Positions 23,240-33,540 of a stretch of 64,000 nt of DNA are shown here, piece by piece. The notes beneath the pieces were generated by a model. That model was given only the letters and a program-made list of their open reading frames with translations, did no database searches and was not told where the DNA came from. Where the stretch lies: NCBI GenBank assembly GCA_028583605.1, contig CM053331.1:9904857-9968856 (forward strand). The letters are read 5' to 3'. Positions within the stretch are counted from its first letter, which is position 1. Every line of letters begins with the position of its first letter. The stretch is from Dastarcus helophoroides. Taxonomy: Eukaryota > Arthropoda > Insecta > Coleoptera > Bothrideridae. The position numbers and the translations under genes were made by a program.

Positions 23240-24559
23240 GTGACGGAAGTCGCAACAGATTTTCGCCCCGCGAAAACTCTCAATCCCAAGACTAAGCTAA
23301 CCAGATCTCCAACCTCTAAGACCGAGTTCGAGAATTATTCCAGATCAACGGCTGAGGTCGTAAATTGTTCCAATTCCCCGGCTAAGGTCGCGAAATCCAC
23401 CGATTCCGCTCCAGATCTCGCAAATATTATCGAGACCGTGAATGCAACTTTCAACCAATTTCTTATGTCCTTAGCCGAGATCACGGATGCACGGTTGACC
23501 CCTATTAATAACTCTTTTACTGCTACTGCTCCTATTTCAGCGACTAAAGCTGCGAAATGCGCGGAGTCCGAGACTGGGTTCGCAACATTCTTCAGATCCG
23601 TGACAGAGGTTGCGAGATGTCCTAGTCTCGCGAATACAGTGGAAGACGACGCAATTTCAGCTGCCAAAGTCGCCACCAGCACGACGCCCACCAATTCCGC
23701 GGGTACTGTCCCGAATCGCTCCGATTCCGCGACAGAACTCGTGGATTGCCCCAATTTCGCGACAAAGCTCGCAAATTGCCCTCATTCTGCGACAGAGCTC
23801 GCGAATTGCTCAAATTCCGCGACAGAGCTCGCAGATTGCCCCAATTTCGCGACAGAGGTCGCAAATTGCCCTGATTCCGCGACAAAGCTCGCCAATTCCT
23901 CCAATTCCGCGACAGAGCTCGCGAATTCTCTGAATTCCGCGACAAAGCTCGCGATTTGCCCTGATTCTGCGACAAAGATCGCAAATTATTTCGTTACTAA
24001 GGTTGCGGAATTCTCCGTTTTTGCGGTAGAAGCCGCGAGATCCCCAGCAGTTGCGAATGCTCCCCTTTCTGCAGTCACGAACTCCACCATCGCCAGCTCC
24101 ACGACTTCCAGTTACGCACCAGCGACCTTTGCAACCACGAAATCGACTTGCACGACTGCGAAACCGACTTGCGCGACTGCGAAACCGACTTACGCGACTG
24201 CGAAACTTATTTGCGCGACCGCGAAATTTTCTTTCGCGAGTCCTGCGAAATACTTTTGTTCTAGAGACAGAAACCCACGACAGCATCTAGCTCGAGTTCC
24301 CTTAGCCCCACATTTTCGGCGAAAATTTGGAATTTTGACTTCCGAAGAGGTTGAGCAATCCGCGACTGACTTTGCCAAGAAAGCTCGCCCCAGTTTCGCG
24401 CTTCCAGCTGAACCGCCTCCCCCGGAGCTAGCGCCAGCGGATCCGCCTCCAATTGTCGAACACTACTTTTGTCGTTACAATGCCGACCCTAGCAGACGTT
24501 TCAGGACACCCGACCGACTCGAGCTACCAGATGTTCCCCTACACCTTTTTTTTTTTTAA
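23240..24559 (+). CDS. Long low-complexity open frame inside LTR element (gag-position, uncertain)
   Basis: One frame stays open from inside the truncated LTR (a GTG at 22982) to TAA at 24557-24559. The first in-frame ATG is near 23464, so the true start is unknown. The product would be Ala/Ser/Thr/Asn/Pro-rich. Its middle is nine 10-residue repeats of the type NSATELANCS (23723-23992), and later there are five 7-residue repeats of the type ATAKPTC (24131-24235). There is no zinc knuckle or other gag hallmark. Because the DNA repeats are multiples of three and lack stops, several other frames on both strands are also open here, so the open frame alone is weak proof of coding. The element context favours a gag-like or decoy frame. 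Confidence 0.35.
   Translation: MTEVATDFRPAKTLNPKTKLTRSPTSKTEFENYSRSTAEVVNCSNSPAKVAKSTDSAPDLANIIETVNATFNQFLMSLAEITDARLTPINNSFTATAPISATKAAKCAESETGFATFFRSVTEVARCPSLANTVEDDAISAAKVATSTTPTNSAGTVPNRSDSATELVDCPNFATKLANCPHSATELANCSNSATELADCPNFATEVANCPDSATKLANSSNSATELANSLNSATKLAICPDSATKIANYFVTKVAEFSVFAVEAARSPAVANAPLSAVTNSTIASSTTSSYAPATFATTKSTCTTAKPTCATAKPTYATAKLICATAKFSFASPAKYFCSRDRNPRQHLARVPLAPHFRRKFGILTSEEVEQSATDFAKKARPSFALPAEPPPPELAPADPPPIVEHYFCRYNADPSRRFRTPDRLELPDVPLHLFFF
23723..23992 (+). repeat. 30-bp minisatellite, nine units
   Basis: Units are exactly 30 bp, near aattccgcgacagagctcgc followed by gaattgctca. Variation sits mainly at the same positions (att/ttc, aca gag/aca aag, ctc/gtc). Each unit contains GCGA...TCGC, a short dyad. 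The length keeps every reading frame in phase. Confidence 0.85.
24131..24235 (+). repeat. 21-bp minisatellite, five units
   Basis: Units such as gcgactgcgaaaccgacttac, read in 7-residue steps by the enclosing open frame. Fewer and more diverged copies at the ends. Confidence 0.75.
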
Positions 24560-25330
24560 TGAGCCAACCTTCCACGCCTCATTAGGACATTCGAAGCCAT
24601 AGTGCAGTGAAGTACAGTGAGGTGAAAAGACAAAGTGGAAAAACTCTCCTAGGTTAAGGTAGAATTAGGGAAACATTGTTAATAGGATTAGGCAAACATT
24701 GTTCGTAGATTTAAGTTAGATTAAGAAGTGCAGTGCGCGAGTGTAGTGTAGTGCAGTGCTAGTGACCGCGCATCATCAGCGACCAACTCGACACCAGGAC
24801 CAACTCGACGCCAGGACCCGAACTACGACCGCTTCGTGATCGAGAGGAACCATTTTCTCTTCACCTTCCTCTTGCGAGGACCAACTTTCGTTTCCTTCTA
24901 GCAGTTTCCAGAGGATTCACTTCCTCTCTGGCAGAGTCCGCATTGACTCTCGCCAACCTTTCGAGGACACTTTCCTCGCCATAATTTCTTCTTTTTCGTC
25001 AAGAGGACCCATTCCTCTTCGACAGAGGCCCCATTGCCTCTCCCCGTCTATTCCAAGGACCCATTTCCAAGGAGACGACACCAGCGAAGAAGAAGGAGCA
25101 ACCAGTTCACGAAGCTGTCACTACACCACATCTTTGAAGAAGATGCCCGCGAGGAAGACTGTGGTCACGTCCTTACCCGAGGCGTGACAGCTATCTTCGA
25201 TAAGATAGCCATTTTTATGTTAGGTTAAGTAGATTTAAGACTTTTGTATTTTGTTGTTGGAAAATAAATGCTAGGGGAAGCAGCGTCGCACTATCACCGC
25301 GAAAATTCACTTTCACCAGAGTGTCGTCAC
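24560..25330 (+). other. Internal 3' region of LTR element
   Basis: Non-repetitive and moderately G+C-rich, with many ggaccaac/ctcgac words and a 64-codon open piece (25034-25228) ending CGHVLTRGVTAIFDKIAIFM. A perfect 8-bp hairpin, GCTATCTT cgat AAGATAGC, lies at 25190-25209. Its sequence resembles the non-coding or env-position tail that precedes a 3' LTR, but no domain is recognisable. Confidence 0.4.
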
Positions 25331-25345
25331 CGGAGGGAGGGAGAA
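25331..25345 (+). other. Polypurine tract
   Basis: CGGAGGGAGGGAGAA directly abuts the TG of the 3' LTR: 14 purines in 15 bases, the primer site for plus-strand DNA synthesis in LTR elements. Confidence 0.8.
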
Positions 25346-26169
25346 TGATACCGGAGCGAAATAAATATATTTTCAATTTTCCCGCTTTTGACGACACTCG
25401 CTGCATCAAAGCGCTAGGCACCCCTAATGAGTGAATTGTGATTCACTCAAGTCCCTCGGGAGTAAGTGCAGTTCCTTGTCTGCTGTCGTCGTCGCCAGTA
25501 CTCCACCAGCGCAAGATTTCTCCAACCGTCGAGAATCTTCAGCCGCCCAGTTCCCATTGCGACCTTTGCCCATTTGCCTAGCGCTTTGACCGCAAATTTT
25601 CTACCGACGCCGACGTACGACATTGATAGTGCGACCCGAGCTTAAAAACCGTAAGTCTTTTTTTTTGCATTTTTTTTTCTTCTTTAGTGTTTATCAGTTA
25701 TTTATTTATTTATTTATTTGTTTAATACTGTTTGCGTCATTCACCTTGCCCCCTTTCAGCCTGACAAAATTTCTTTGCGTAAATTTCAAGCCACGTGCTC
25801 GCAGAGTGTCGGCTTTTCCATTAATATTTGAATTTTTTTTTTGCGGTACGTATTCTTAATTTCTTGGCAGTTGTTTCTAATCGACATTCGCAGTGCTTCA
25901 CTGCCAAATTGTCTGGATTTACGGTTAAAACCCTATATTTTCTCATTTTTCAAGCCTTGTGACCGTTATCCGCCATTTTCCTTGTTTGATTTTTAAACGA
26001 CACGTCTTCTTTCGTGCTGCCATCTATGAACGTCAACCACCATCTTTTTTTGTTTGAAAACACTTGGCGATGACGTTCTTAATCCAAAAATTAATTATTT
26101 TCGCCCAAATTGGCCGTTCCTCCCGGTCAATCCTCCTAAAAAAATGTTATCACGACTAACGCGGTATCA
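25346..26169 (+). repeat. 3' LTR, complete (824 bp)
   Basis: TGATACC...GGTATCA ends. Contains AATAAA close to the 5' end, the same ACC/GTAAGT donor (GT at 25651) followed by a pyrimidine-rich stretch, a TTTA run near 25695-25725, and about 480 bp that are absent from the 5' copy. Confidence 0.8.
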
Positions 26170-26173
26170 GTTC

Positions 26174-27228
26174 CTTTTATCCCGTTTCGAAATTTAACCT
26201 ACAAGTACAAGTAGACAAACAAATCTGAATTTGAAAAATAATAATTTAGGAGAGGCGTCACGGACCACCGTCGGTGATTACTTTATCCAAACAACATATC
26301 AGGATATGCAGAAAAATCTATTTTAATAAAGCTACGATAGGTGTAAAACTTTCGGGGATAGTTGAAAAAAGTATATTTTTTTTTTTAATTTTATGCCATC
26401 CTCTAACGAAAACTAAATTAATTAGTCTATCGTAAATTATGAACTGAGCAAAGGCAACCAAGCGAAAGCAAACATTCGCAAATTAAAAAACGAAACGAAA
26501 AAATCCTTCTACATATTTATACCCGACCTTATTAGGTTTGTAAATCATTTCGAATAACAGCCCGCAGTATGATTACTCAGCCAGATATTTGCCGCAAACC
26601 GCGAAAGTTTCCATATGTATTTTAACAGCAAAATTGTAGGATTACAATTATCTCCCGAGTTTTCGGAATTAAAACCTTCGAAAATAATATTCCACCTGCA
26701 CACCGTGGGGCCTACACAATGTGTGCTTAATACCGAAAGGATCAAAAAACACACACCGGGAATTAAGTTGTTTAATTCAATTTCGCTACGTATTCTTGTA
26801 CTCCAGTAAGAATGTTTTTCTCAACGGGAAAAATTTGTTATATTAGCAATTGCTTTATTTAATTAGATATATGAAAACATTACAAAGTTAGAAATTTAAA
26901 AATGTTATCTATTTATTATTTTTGTAACCTAGTAACTTGACACAACTTTGTAGATATACATAACAATAGTTAATAAGTGTCATTTTTGTTAATCAAGTTA
27001 AATTTAAATTACTAAATTACACAATAATATTATAAAAATGAGTCTTGCTACTAAAAAGAATTTAAAAAATTGTGTCCCAGACATTTTAATTTCCACCTGA
27101 AAAGTATCTTTGAACTTATTTTATGCGCAACTGTGTTTGACAGTGACGGTTGCTGTGCGTGAAAATGACGTATTTATATGGTAAATTGCCACTTTATAAA
27201 ATGATTTTCATTTTAGTAACGTAGCATA
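26174..27228. other. 1 kb without a supportable gene
   Basis: 26545-26809 is open on both strands for about 65 codons and less A+T-rich than its flanks, but no motif is visible. The rest is A+T-rich. Confidence 0.35.
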
Positions 27229-28572
27229 CAGGGGGGTCCATAAGTAATGGTACATAGAGCAATGGTGGATTTTTCGAATAAAAATAATGTGCTTTAGCTA
27301 CATTTACCTTATACCAAAAGTTGATATTAACAGAGATACAGTGTGTCAAAGATGAAAAAAAAATTTGATTTTTTCGTATAGTTATGGAATGAAATGTAAT
27401 ATAGACACAAAATTTGGCACAAAGGGGTTTCTTAAGTCGAAAAACTCTAATTTGCTAACATATTACCAATAGATGAGAGAGGGCGCTACCTGCGCTATCT
27501 TGCGTAATTCTAAATTATCATAACTTTTTTGTGCACCCACGCATGTACTTAAAAAAGGTGTACCTTCTGAAAGTTGATACGAGCAACCGTTTCCAAGATA
27601 TTTGCCTTTAAAGCTTGACGTGCCTTGGTTTTAAATTACTAAGATATTAAATTTTCAAAGTAGGCTTGAAAAAAAAGTAATCATATTACAACTTTGAAAC
27701 TAGTTTATGTTAAATATTACTTTGCTGATAATATTAGCACCTAAATTTTGAAAATCTCAATAAAGAAAATCCAAAAAATTAAGACGTAATTTATTTCCTA
27801 ACATAGAGATGTGAGATATGAACTCGGAGTCCGCACAAGAAAATTTTAATAGTCTGAGTGGTCAAAGCAGATATTTGGAGATAAATTTCAATAAAAGAAG
27901 CCAGATTTTTAATTGTTTACAATCGCTTTACACGAAAAGGGTTATTTCCCACATACTTATTTTTGAAAATATATTTTGTTTCGGTATTTTATTTAAATTT
28001 GCTTTAGAAATTTAAATAATATGTGTAATAATAATGTAAGTAGAGCAATATTTGATATAAACTATTTTAGAGTCAGTTTTATTACTTTTATTTTGAAACC
28101 TACTGCGAAAAATTCACATTTACATAACTTAAAATAATCGTACGGCAAACTTTGAAAGCAAATATCTTGAAAACTGTTGCTTGTATCAATATTTAGAAAG
28201 TAGAGCTTCTTTACGTAAAAAATGTAGGTAAATAAAAATATATATTTAAAATAGGTGTACATGTAGGCACAAAAAAGTTATAATGCTTTAGAATAATACA
28301 AGGTAGCGCAGGTGGCGCCCCCTATGAATTTCTGACAATCTGTTAGCAAATTAGAATTTCTTGACCAAAGAAACCCCCCTATGCCAAATTTCTTGTCTAT
28401 AGTAAAATGTGTTCATCAGTTATGCGAAAAAATCACATTTTTTTTTCAACTTTGACACCCTGTATCTCTGTTAATATCAACTTTTGGTATAAGGTAAATG
28501 TGGTTGAATCACGTGATTTTTATACGAATAATCTACTCTTGCTCTATGTACCATTACTTATGGTCCATCCTG
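27229..28572. mobile_element. Foldback Tc1/mariner-like MITE, 1344 bp
   Basis: It starts CAGGGGGGTCCATAAGTAAT (27229) and ends with the near complement (CCATTACTTATGGTCCATCCTG, to 28572), flanked by TA at 27227-27228 and 28573-28574. The arms are very long: order and sequence agree inward for about 500 bp on each side (taccttataccaaaagttga, gatattaacagagatacag, ttctaatttgctaaca, ggcgc.acctgcgct, cataacttttttgtgc). TA duplication and CAGGG..GTCC termini are those of Tc1/mariner-type elements. No transposase is encoded. Confidence 0.8.
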
Positions 28573-28597
28573 TATTATCAATCAAAAACGAAAAAGC

Positions 28598-28992
28598 TTG
28601 ACAGATTTTAGTGGTTTCTCCAAAAGTTGGTTATTAATTTTTAAATGGAATTTATCTACCACTTTATAAAATCACTCCATAAAAATGAAAACGAATGCAA
28701 TCAGTCATTCCTAGACAAGATATTTTAGAATTGTTCTTATTTATCATAACATAATTAGTTCCTATCTAATTCAGTGGGTTAATGATGCGGAAAGTGAAAA
28801 ATATTCTTTTAAAAAATCGCCTCCCCGTGACAATGCTCCGCATTGCCGTGACCAGGATTCGAACCTGGGTTACTACGGCCACAACGTAGGGTCCTAACCA
28901 CTAGACGATCACGGCTATGAAGACGATAATTAAATCACTACGCTGCACGCAAGTAAGTTCACATTTGGCCTAGATAACCTACAAAATTACTA
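28598..28992 (-). repeat. tRNA-His-bearing repeat, copy 2
   Basis: Collinear with copies 1 and 3 from cttgacag.ttttag and ggaatttatctaccac through the tRNA to ttactatta. It is cut at about 28992 by a sequence starting tagagatgcacaaac, a hAT-like start. Confidence 0.75.
28844..28915 (-). tRNA. tRNA-His (GTG)
   Basis: All 72 bases are identical to 7453-7524: same GCCGTGA acceptor, GTG anticodon, and A and B boxes. The trailer keeps the CAATGC/GCATTG stem with a changed loop (28831-28845), then T6 on the transcript strand (28816-28811). Confidence 0.95.
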
Positions 28993-29133
28993 TTAGCTAG
29001 AGATGCACAAACTTTTAAAAACATCGATACTGTATTCAAATGTTGTGTCGAACAAGATATATCGATATGTTTTTCGATACATCCGTAAATTTATTTGATA
29101 TTCGATGTATCATATAAGTCCAATACTATACAG

Positions 29134-30065
29134 CAGAAGTTTTCAACCAGCGAGACGCGCCTTTTTTTCAAAATTTCTACTTTTTAAAACAAGTGTGTAC
29201 TTATTTCAAATTTTTGACTTTTTTAAAAATTTTGACTTTTTCAAAAATCGACATTTAATGAAAAACTTCCGCTTCTGTTTAAATCTTCGGTTTTTTTTAA
29301 TAAACTTCAAAACTTGCAATTATTTATAAAAATTTCAGTTTTTAAGCTTTACCTTTTTTCGAAAATGTCGAGTTAATTGAAAAGTTGATTTTTTTACGAT
29401 ATTTTTCCAGAATTAGGACTTCTTTTTTCCAAAATTTGCGCTCTCTCTCAAATTTCGATGTTTTTTAAAATTTTAATTTATTAACATGTCGACTTCAACT
29501 TTTAAAAGGTTGGATCTTTTCGAAAGTTTCGACATTTTTTGAATATTTAAAAATTTCAGAATTTTTCCAAAAATTCATTTTTTTTGAACATCCCAACCTT
29601 ATACTGATAATTTCGACATTTTTTTTTTCAAATTTTTGATTGTTTATTTCAATTTCAGACTTTTTTCAAAGTTTAGAATTTCTTTGAAAATCTTGATTTT
29701 TCAAGATTTCAATTCTTAAAAATATGTCAACTTTTTTCGCAAATTTTGATTTTTTTCAAACTTTCTTTGAAACTTGTAACTGTTTTTAAAACTTTCGTTT
29801 TTTTTTTTAGAAAATTTTTAATGTCTATTATAATTTTAAATTTTTTTAGAATTTCGACTTTAATTCAAATTTTCGCACTTATTTTCAAAATTTCAAAGTT
29901 TTTTTGAAAATTTCTTAAAATTTTCGACCATTTTTTAAAATTTATCTATTTTTCCATTTGACTTTTTCGCAAATTAAAATTTCTTTTCAAAATATTTTTT
30001 AAAACATTATTTTAATTTTGAGTATTTTTGAAAATTTCTTATAATTTTTTTTAAAATTTAGACCT
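29134..30065 (+). repeat. hAT-like left end followed by degenerate array 4
   Basis: 29134 begins CAGAAGTTTTCAACCAGCG, close to the CAGnGGTTnTCAACC termini of many hAT elements. Within 25 bases the sequence becomes the T-rich array (tttcgactttt, tttcaaaatttc), which runs to about 30060. No right end or target duplication was found. Confidence 0.5.
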
Positions 30066-30519
30066 TTGTGAAGTGCTATACATCCTACTATTTATTACAT
30101 TGCATTTGGTTACTTAAACATAATCATTCCTATTGTTACATTACCAAATCTACAAAATTTTACACGTGTTTTTACAAAATGTTAGGTTAAGTTACAATAA
30201 AATTTGTTTTACCTACATGTGTTTATCTTGCTACATACAAATATCTTATTTATATTTCTATTTTACCAACATTTAGGTCCTTTGGGAATAGGATAGTTCG
30301 TTATTCCTTAGTTTTTATTGTTTATGAAATGTGAACCTTTTTGATACTTCTTTTCTATGGTTATGAGTTTGACAATCAGGGTTGCAATGGTTGGATGTTA
30401 TAAGTTACCAGTTACCAACTCACATTTGAATTTTGGTGGGATAGTTGTTATTTGAAATTAATTGTGCAATTCCCAAAACCAAATTAAATAACATTCCCTA
30501 CGATCATAAACGAACAACT

Positions 30520-30523
<4 letters not shown>

Positions 30524-30555
<32 letters not shown>
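30524..30555. repeat. (AT)16 microsatellite
   Basis: Uninterrupted AT dinucleotides for about 32 bases, between arrays 4 and 5. Confidence 0.9.
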
Positions 30556-30559
<4 letters not shown>

Positions 30560-33082
30560 TTCATACAAATTTTCAGAATTTCTACTTTTTTTTGAAATTA
30601 TTTCTTTTTTGGAAAATTTGGCTTTTTTAAAAATTGCGACATTTGTTAAAAAATCATCTATTTTTCAAAATGTTGAAAATGGTTTTATTTTGTTTCTTAA
30701 AAATTTACATTTTTTTTAATTGCATGGTCTTTTAATACTAAATTTTTCGGAACGTTTTTATTAATTTTTACAATTTCACTATTTTCAATATTTCGACTTT
30801 TTTTAAAAATAAATACATTTCAGAACCTCAATTTTTTTAAAATTTTGATTGTTTTGAAAATTTGTACTTTTTATCCAAATTCTAAAGAAAGTTGAAATTT
30901 TGAAGAAAATGGAAATTCTCTATACAGTCACAATTTCCAAAAGTCAAAATTTTGAAAAATGTCGAAGCTTTCGTAGAAAATTAAAATTTTCATAAAAAGT
31001 TAAGGATTTGAAAAGAACCAACATTTTAAAAAATGACCAAATTTTCGAAAAAAAAAAAATTTAATTTTATAAAATAGTCTGAGATTTAAAAAATATTCAA
31101 AATTATAAAAAAATATTGAAATTAAAAAATAAGAATAATTTTTAGGAAAATCTTCTAAAAACCTAAATTTTTGAAAACCTCAAATTTCGAGAATAAATCA
31201 AAATTATCAATAATTTTAAAATTTCTGTTAATTAAAAGTTTGAGAAAAAAGTTAAATAGTTAAAAATCTTAAAAAAAATTTAATTCAAAAAAATATGTCG
31301 AAATTTTCAACAAAAAAATTAAGATTTTCATAAAACAAGCCAAAATGCCAAAAAAAAAGTTCCGAAATTTTTTGACATTTTTACAGAATGTTATAATTTA
31401 AAATTAACAAACTTTTGAGAAATAATGTCAACATTTTGAAAAAATAGTGTTAAAAGTCGACCTTTACAAAAAATTTAATTATTTTGATAAAATAAAGAAA
31501 TTTTTAAAAAACTTTTAGAAAAATTGAAATATTTAAAAATAACTTTTAAAAAATATGTGGTAAAAATGTTGAGAGAGAATTTTCAGGAAAATCTCCTAAA
31601 AACCTAAATTTTTGAAAACCCCAAATTTCGAGAATAAGTCAAAATTATCAATAATTTCGAAGTATTTGTTGATTAAAAGTTTGAGAAAAGAGTTAAATAG
31701 TTACAAATCTTTAAAAAAAATTTAATTAAAAAAATGTCAAAACTTAACAAAAAAATGAAGATTTTAATAAAACAAGCCAAAATGCCAAAAAAAAGCCAAA
31801 AACTTTAAAATGCAACGAAACTTTCACAACATATTTCAAAATTTTACCAAGCATTGAGTTAAAAAAACGATATTCCTAGATAAAGGCGAAATGTTAAAGA
31901 AAGTGGAAATTTTGGAAAGTCATAATTTTGAAAATTGCACGAAATTCCGAAATTTTTGATATTTTTACAGAATATTATAATCTAAAATAAACAAACTTTT
32001 GAAAAATAATGTCAACATTTTGAAAAAATACTGATAAAAGTCTACCTTTACAAAAAATTTAATGATTTTGATAAAATAAAGAAATTTTCAAAAAAACTTT
32101 TAAAAAAGTTGAAATTTTTAAAAATAAGGCGACTTTCAAAAAATAGGTAGTAAAAATTTTGAAGGAATGTGAAGATATAAAAAAGTGAAGCATTTTCAGT
32201 TAAATTTTCAAAAAAAAGCCGAAATTTTCGAAGAGCCCAAATATTGAAGGAAAGTAAAAATTATCAAAGAATTCTAAACTTTCAAAAAATAAAACTATAA
32301 AAGAAGAGTAGATGTTGAGAAAAAGAAAAACTTCGAAATTTTCCAAAAAGTCAATTTTTTTTAAAAAAAGCTGTAAAAAGTCGACACTTTGATTAAGTTA
32401 AAATTTGTAAAACAAAATATGTAGAAATCTTTAGAAAAGTCGAAATTTAAAAGGAGGTTAAATTTTAAAAAATGGAAATTTGGAAAAACGTCGATATTTT
32501 AAAAAAGTTAAGATTTTCAAAACGTGTCAAAATATTAGACAAAAAATTCTACATGTTTAAAAGCCAAAATTTAAATAAAAAACATTGTTTAAAAAGACAG
32601 ATTTAAAAAAAAATGTTAAAGTCGAAACTCAAATTTTGACCAGAAGTCGAAATTTTGTGAAAAGAGTTCAAATTCTGATGTAAAATCGAAATTTTGAAAA
32701 AATACTATTTTTCAAACAAATGGACATTTAAAAAAATCTTTGGTGTCAAGCTTTCCAAAAAATCTAGAATTTTCGACAGAGAAAGATTTAAAAAAATTCT
32801 AAATTATCAGAAAATTTAAAATTTAGGATAGTTGAAAATTGTGTCAAAACAAATTTTAAAGCATAAGTTTTAAAAGAGTTAAAATTTTAATAAAAAATTG
32901 AAATTCGGAAATAAAATTGGATTTATAGAAAAATTCATTCAAAGAACTGGACATTTTGATTTTCCAGAGAAGTTCAATTTCAGAAATTTTAAATTAAAAA
33001 ATTTGAAATCTTTAAAGAGTTAAATTTTTCAAAAAGGTTAACTGTTTTTTAGGTTGAATAACAACAAAAATCGAAATTTTTT
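30560..33082. repeat. Degenerate array 5 with polarity switch and internal segmental duplication
   Basis: 30560-30885 is T-rich on plus (tttgactttt type). From about 30890 the units are A-rich (gtcaaaattttgaaaa type), that is, reversed. Within the A-rich part, 31138-31577 and 31582-32172 are direct copies in the same order (gaaaatctcctaaaaaccta, tttcgagaata, aaacaagccaaaatgcc, atgtcaacattttgaaaaaa, gtcgacctttacaaaaaa). The second carries about 130 extra bases. Confidence 0.65.
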
Positions 33083-33540
33083 CCAAAGGTGGTTCGTTAT
33101 TTTTTTTTAATGAATTTATCTACCACTTTAAAAAACCACTACCACTACATAAGAGTATAAACTGTTCTTATTTATCATAACATAATTAATTCTTACTTAA
33201 TTCAGTGGGTTAGTGATGCGGAAAGCGAAAACGATTCGTTTAAAAAATTGCCTCCCCGTGACAATGCTTCAGCACTGCCGTGACCAGGATTCGAACCTGG
33301 GTTACTACGGCCACAACGTAGGGTCCTAACCACTAGACGATCACGGCTGCAGAGACGATGTTTAAATCACTGCGCTGCATTCAAGAAAGCTCACATTTGC
33401 TTTAAATAACCTACTAAATTACTATTAATATAAGTGCGCTGTGACTATGCAACCAGGTGCTCGTAGGGCGGAAAAAAATCGCAAAGTTGGTATAATTACC
33501 AATTCAACATTTCAAAGAAATTAAAATTTACAGAAATATT
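33083..33540 (-). repeat. tRNA-His-bearing repeat, copy 3
   Basis: Collinear with copies 1 and 2 (ggttcgtta, gaatttatctaccac, gttcttatttatcataaca, tRNA, gacgatgtttaaatcac, ataagtgcgct, aatcgcaaagtt). Like copy 1, it runs straight into a degenerate array. Confidence 0.75.
33276..33347 (-). tRNA. tRNA-His (GTG)
   Basis: All 72 bases are identical to the other two copies. The trailer stem reads CAGTGC/GCATTG on the transcript strand, so one A-U pair has become a G-U wobble and pairing is kept. T6 (33247-33242) follows. Confidence 0.95.

Larger units (their letters stand above)
22890..26169 (+). mobile_element. LTR retrotransposon, non-autonomous or deleted, TGATACC...GGTATCA termini
   Basis: Direct repeats begin TGATACCGGAGCGAAATAAA at 22890 and 25346. 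The right one runs to GGTATCA at 26169, giving TG...CA ends with a 7-bp terminal inversion. A polypurine tract lies immediately before the right LTR (25331-25345). GTTC flanks the whole unit (22886-22889 and 26170-26173), a 4-bp duplication as in Ty3/Gypsy and retroviral integration. The left LTR matches only to about 23230, so its last ~480 bp and the primer-binding site are gone. No protease, RT or integrase is encoded. The internal region is G+C-rich and carries minisatellites, in strong contrast to its surroundings. Confidence 0.8.

Noticed and set aside
23335..24286. Several open frames on the minus strand and other plus frames (100-158 codons)
   Set aside because: Shadows of the 30-bp and 21-bp minisatellites, which are stop-free multiples of three.
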